Origin: Polyangia bacterium
Lineage (GTDB): Bacteria > Myxococcota_A > Polyangia > Polyangiales > Polyangiaceae
NCBI GenBank assembly: GCA_030430975.1
Contig: JAUIKB010000305.1
Span: 1 to 7,054 of the forward strand
Length of the DNA stretch: 7,054 nt
Direction of reading: 5' to 3'
The notes under the pieces: model-generated
Seen by the model: only the letters and a program-made list of their open reading frames with translations
Database searches by the model: none
Told to the model about the DNA's origin: nothing
Translations under genes and position numbers: made by a program
Part shown: piece after piece, positions 5,911 to 7,054 of the stretch
Layout: every line of letters starts with the position of its first letter
How positions within the stretch are numbered: position 1 is the first letter of the stretch

Positions 5911-6651
5911 CTATCCGTCAAGCTCGGCCTGCATCGTAGCCCGCAGCTCGTGGAGCGGAGCGAGATCGTCGGCGCTCACCTTCGATTCGAGCTTGCCGAT
6001 CGCCTCGTCGAGCGTGGCGATCTCTTGCGCCTGCCGATCCCGGAGACTCTTGACCATCGTTTCGAATCCCGCAAAGAACTCCACAAGCTCATCCCCTTTG
6101 CGCAACGGGTAAGGCATCTTCATTTTGCCCTCGCCCAGTTCGCGAAACTGGCGCTTCATTTTGAAGATCGGCCCGGCAATTCTGTGAGTCACGACGATGC
6201 CCGCCATGCCGATGCCTATGACGAGCAAGGCCAGGATGCCGGTCAGCGCCGAAGCGTAGGTCGTCCGCCGCTGCTTCAGTTCCTTGTCTTGCAGCTCGAG
6301 CTGCTTCTGCTGCTGAAGCAGTCGCTTGTTCTGCTTGCTCGCGCCTTCGTCGAACGCCGCCTTGAGCGCGGGGTTGTCTTTGTAGTCGGGGTCGTCGTTG
6401 ATCGTCATTTCGACGACCGCGCTCACCTTCTTGCTCTCGGTGACGACCTCACGACCGCGCTGCACGACTTGCTGGCTCTGCTCAATGACGGCGCTGCTCG
6501 TTCGCCACAAGACGAGTCCCAACGCAAGGCTGAGCACCAGGGTGATGCCCACCAAAAATCCCGTGTATTTGAGCTGGAAGCGCTTATCCAAAAGGAAGTT
6601 GCGCATATGCCGTTTGTGGCGGACATTTCCCGTTGGTTTCGCATCTGCCAT
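5911..6651 (-). CDS. Two-TM HAMP-domain membrane protein without output domain
   Basis: The product has 246 residues from ATG 6651. It has a basic N-terminal tail (1-28, LLDKRFQLKYTGF into TM1), TM1 about 30-49, an extracytoplasmic region 50-132 with a Gln/Lys/Glu-rich coiled coil (about 105-129, QQQKQLELQDKEL), TM2 about 133-155, then a HAMP domain from 156 (HRIAGPIFKMKRQFRELGEG) through GDELVEFF to about 204, and a short helical tail (205-246). HAMP domains relay conformational change from sensor to effector. Here no histidine kinase, cyclase or chemoreceptor signalling helix follows, and the stop is a clean TAG, so it is complete rather than truncated. Such short proteins are sometimes annotated as methyl-accepting chemotaxis protein, which the sequence does not support. 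It may bind a separate effector or act as an envelope coiled-coil. It converges on yraN with 3 bp between stops, leaving no room for a terminator. Confidence 0.87.
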   Translation of the reverse strand: MADAKPTGNVRHKRHMRNFLLDKRFQLKYTGFLVGITLVLSLALGLVLWRTSSAVIEQSQQVVQRGREVVTESKKVSAVVEMTINDDPDYKDNPALKAAFDEGASKQNKRLLQQQKQLELQDKELKQRRTTYASALTGILALLVIGIGMAGIVVTHRIAGPIFKMKRQFRELGEGKMKMPYPLRKGDELVEFFAGFETMVKSLRDRQAQEIATLDEAIGKLESKVSADDLAPLHELRATMQAELDG

Positions 6652-6762
6652 GGTAACTCCCGGTAGAACCGCATTCGCGGCACCTGTACGGCGCCTATCA
6701 AACGTTGAGGCCCGACCCTAGCCGTAAGGGTACGCCCTCGAAGGAATAACGAGCAAGTAAGG
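6652..6762. other. Gap upstream of the HAMP gene, with two weak hairpins
   Basis: This separates two leftward genes. GGCACC (6679-6684) pairs with GGCGCC (6690-6695) around 5 nt with one G-U pair, and ACCCT (6715-6719) pairs with AGGGT (6727-6731) around 7 nt. Neither is followed by a T-run on the minus strand, so I do not call a terminator. No convincing promoter was seen. Whether the HAMP gene is read with the upstream gene is undecided. Confidence 0.35.
6657..6661 (-). promoter_or_regulatory. Ribosome binding site of the HAMP gene
   Basis: GGGAG on the minus strand lies 5 nt before the ATG at 6651, good spacing. It confirms that start, and the protein has its basic N-terminal tail and TM1 in full. 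Confidence 0.65.
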
Positions 6763-7054
6763 TCAGCGGATCGAGTCGACGGCGGTGTCGAACTTCACCA
6801 TGGCCTTCTCGCCAGCGGTCGTTAACAGCTCGTCCTGGGCCGACTCGTCGTCGGCCTTCACACCGCTCATGGAGAGCTTGATCGTGAACATGCCCTTGAG
6901 AGCCTTATTGGGGTAGGTATATATCGCGACCTTCAGCTTCAGTTTCAGCGCGCCACCCTTGAACGAGAACTTGACCCGCGGCGACAAGAAGAAGCCGCTG
7001 AGCTTGGGGTGCTTGGCGAGGAGCGCCTTGGCGGCCGCCTTTTTATGCTTGCGT
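6763..7054 (-). CDS. C-terminal fragment of unrecognised protein (5' end beyond window)
   Basis: The frame is open from the right edge to the TGA at 6763-6765, giving the last 96 residues. A TTG at 6987 could start a 74-aa product, but coding continues upstream of it (PKLSGFFLSP preceded by a Lys/Ala-rich stretch), so this is the tail of a longer protein. The fragment has alternating hydrophobic/basic strands (VKFSFKGGALKLKLKVAIYT, then KGMFTIKLSMSGV), suggesting a small beta-sandwich or barrel-like piece, and ends in an amphipathic helix (ELLTTAGEKAMVKFDTAVDS). I do not recognise the family for certain; similar tails come to mind from myxobacterial HEAT-repeat proteins, but that is a weak memory. 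It reads toward the HAMP gene, 111 bp away. Confidence 0.7.
   Translation of the reverse strand, partial: RKHKKAAAKALLAKHPKLSGFFLSPRVKFSFKGGALKLKLKVAIYTYPNKALKGMFTIKLSMSGVKADDESAQDELLTTAGEKAMVKFDTAVDSIR

Noticed and set aside
5950..6666. A 238-codon plus-strand frame covering the HAMP gene
   Set aside because: Shadow of the minus-strand gene, which has a good ribosome binding site, two membrane segments and a HAMP domain; the antisense product has none.
6679..6731. Hairpins as a terminator before the HAMP gene
   Set aside because: Stems are 5-6 bp, one with a G-U pair, and no T-run follows on the transcribed strand.
1..7054. CRISPR, insertion sequence, phage or toxin-antitoxin content
   Set aside because: No regularly spaced repeats, transposase-like protein, terminal inverted repeats or paired small genes were seen on either strand.

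Overview
The window most likely comes from a Myxococcota (former Deltaproteobacteria) genome of moderately high GC, perhaps a lower-GC uncultured or marine relative of the myxobacteria. The signs are two secreted tetratricopeptide (TPR) proteins that resemble subunits of the myxobacterial Agl/Glt gliding apparatus, a Cys-rich lipoprotein of a type I associate with this phylum, and a stand-alone HAMP membrane protein of deltaproteobacterial style. This placement is inferred from protein character and was not checked by search.

Layout, left to right. Positions 1-2564 (minus) hold the N-terminal 854 codons of a very large Sec-exported TPR protein whose 3' end lies outside the window. It starts 35 bp after the stop of a second exported TPR protein (2600-4366, minus). 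The two form one leftward operon, 588-aa protein first and giant protein second. A 554-bp gene-poor region (4367-4920) follows. It contains a plausible leftward promoter, two short odd-centred palindromes (4499-4511 and 4688-4704), a doubtful 70-aa reading frame and a weak rightward promoter. Two rightward genes come next: a Cys-rich lipoprotein (4921-5523) and a YraN/UPF0102 nuclease-fold protein (5554-5907). YraN converges, with only 3 bp between stop codons, on a leftward two-TM HAMP protein (5911-6651). Upstream of that, after a 111-bp gap, is the C-terminal end of another leftward gene (6763-7054), cut by the right edge.

How the genes fit together: the TPR pair most likely builds a periplasmic or outer-membrane scaffold, with Glt-type (GltC/GltE-like and AgmU/GltD-like) proteins as the best guess. 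The first has a strongly acidic N-terminal linker and the second a strongly basic segment, which could be a contact. The HAMP protein has no kinase, cyclase or chemoreceptor output domain and would need a partner. No RNA gene, CRISPR array, insertion sequence, phage gene or recognisable defence system is visible. The window reads as ordinary chromosomal myxobacterial sequence with several poorly characterised envelope proteins.
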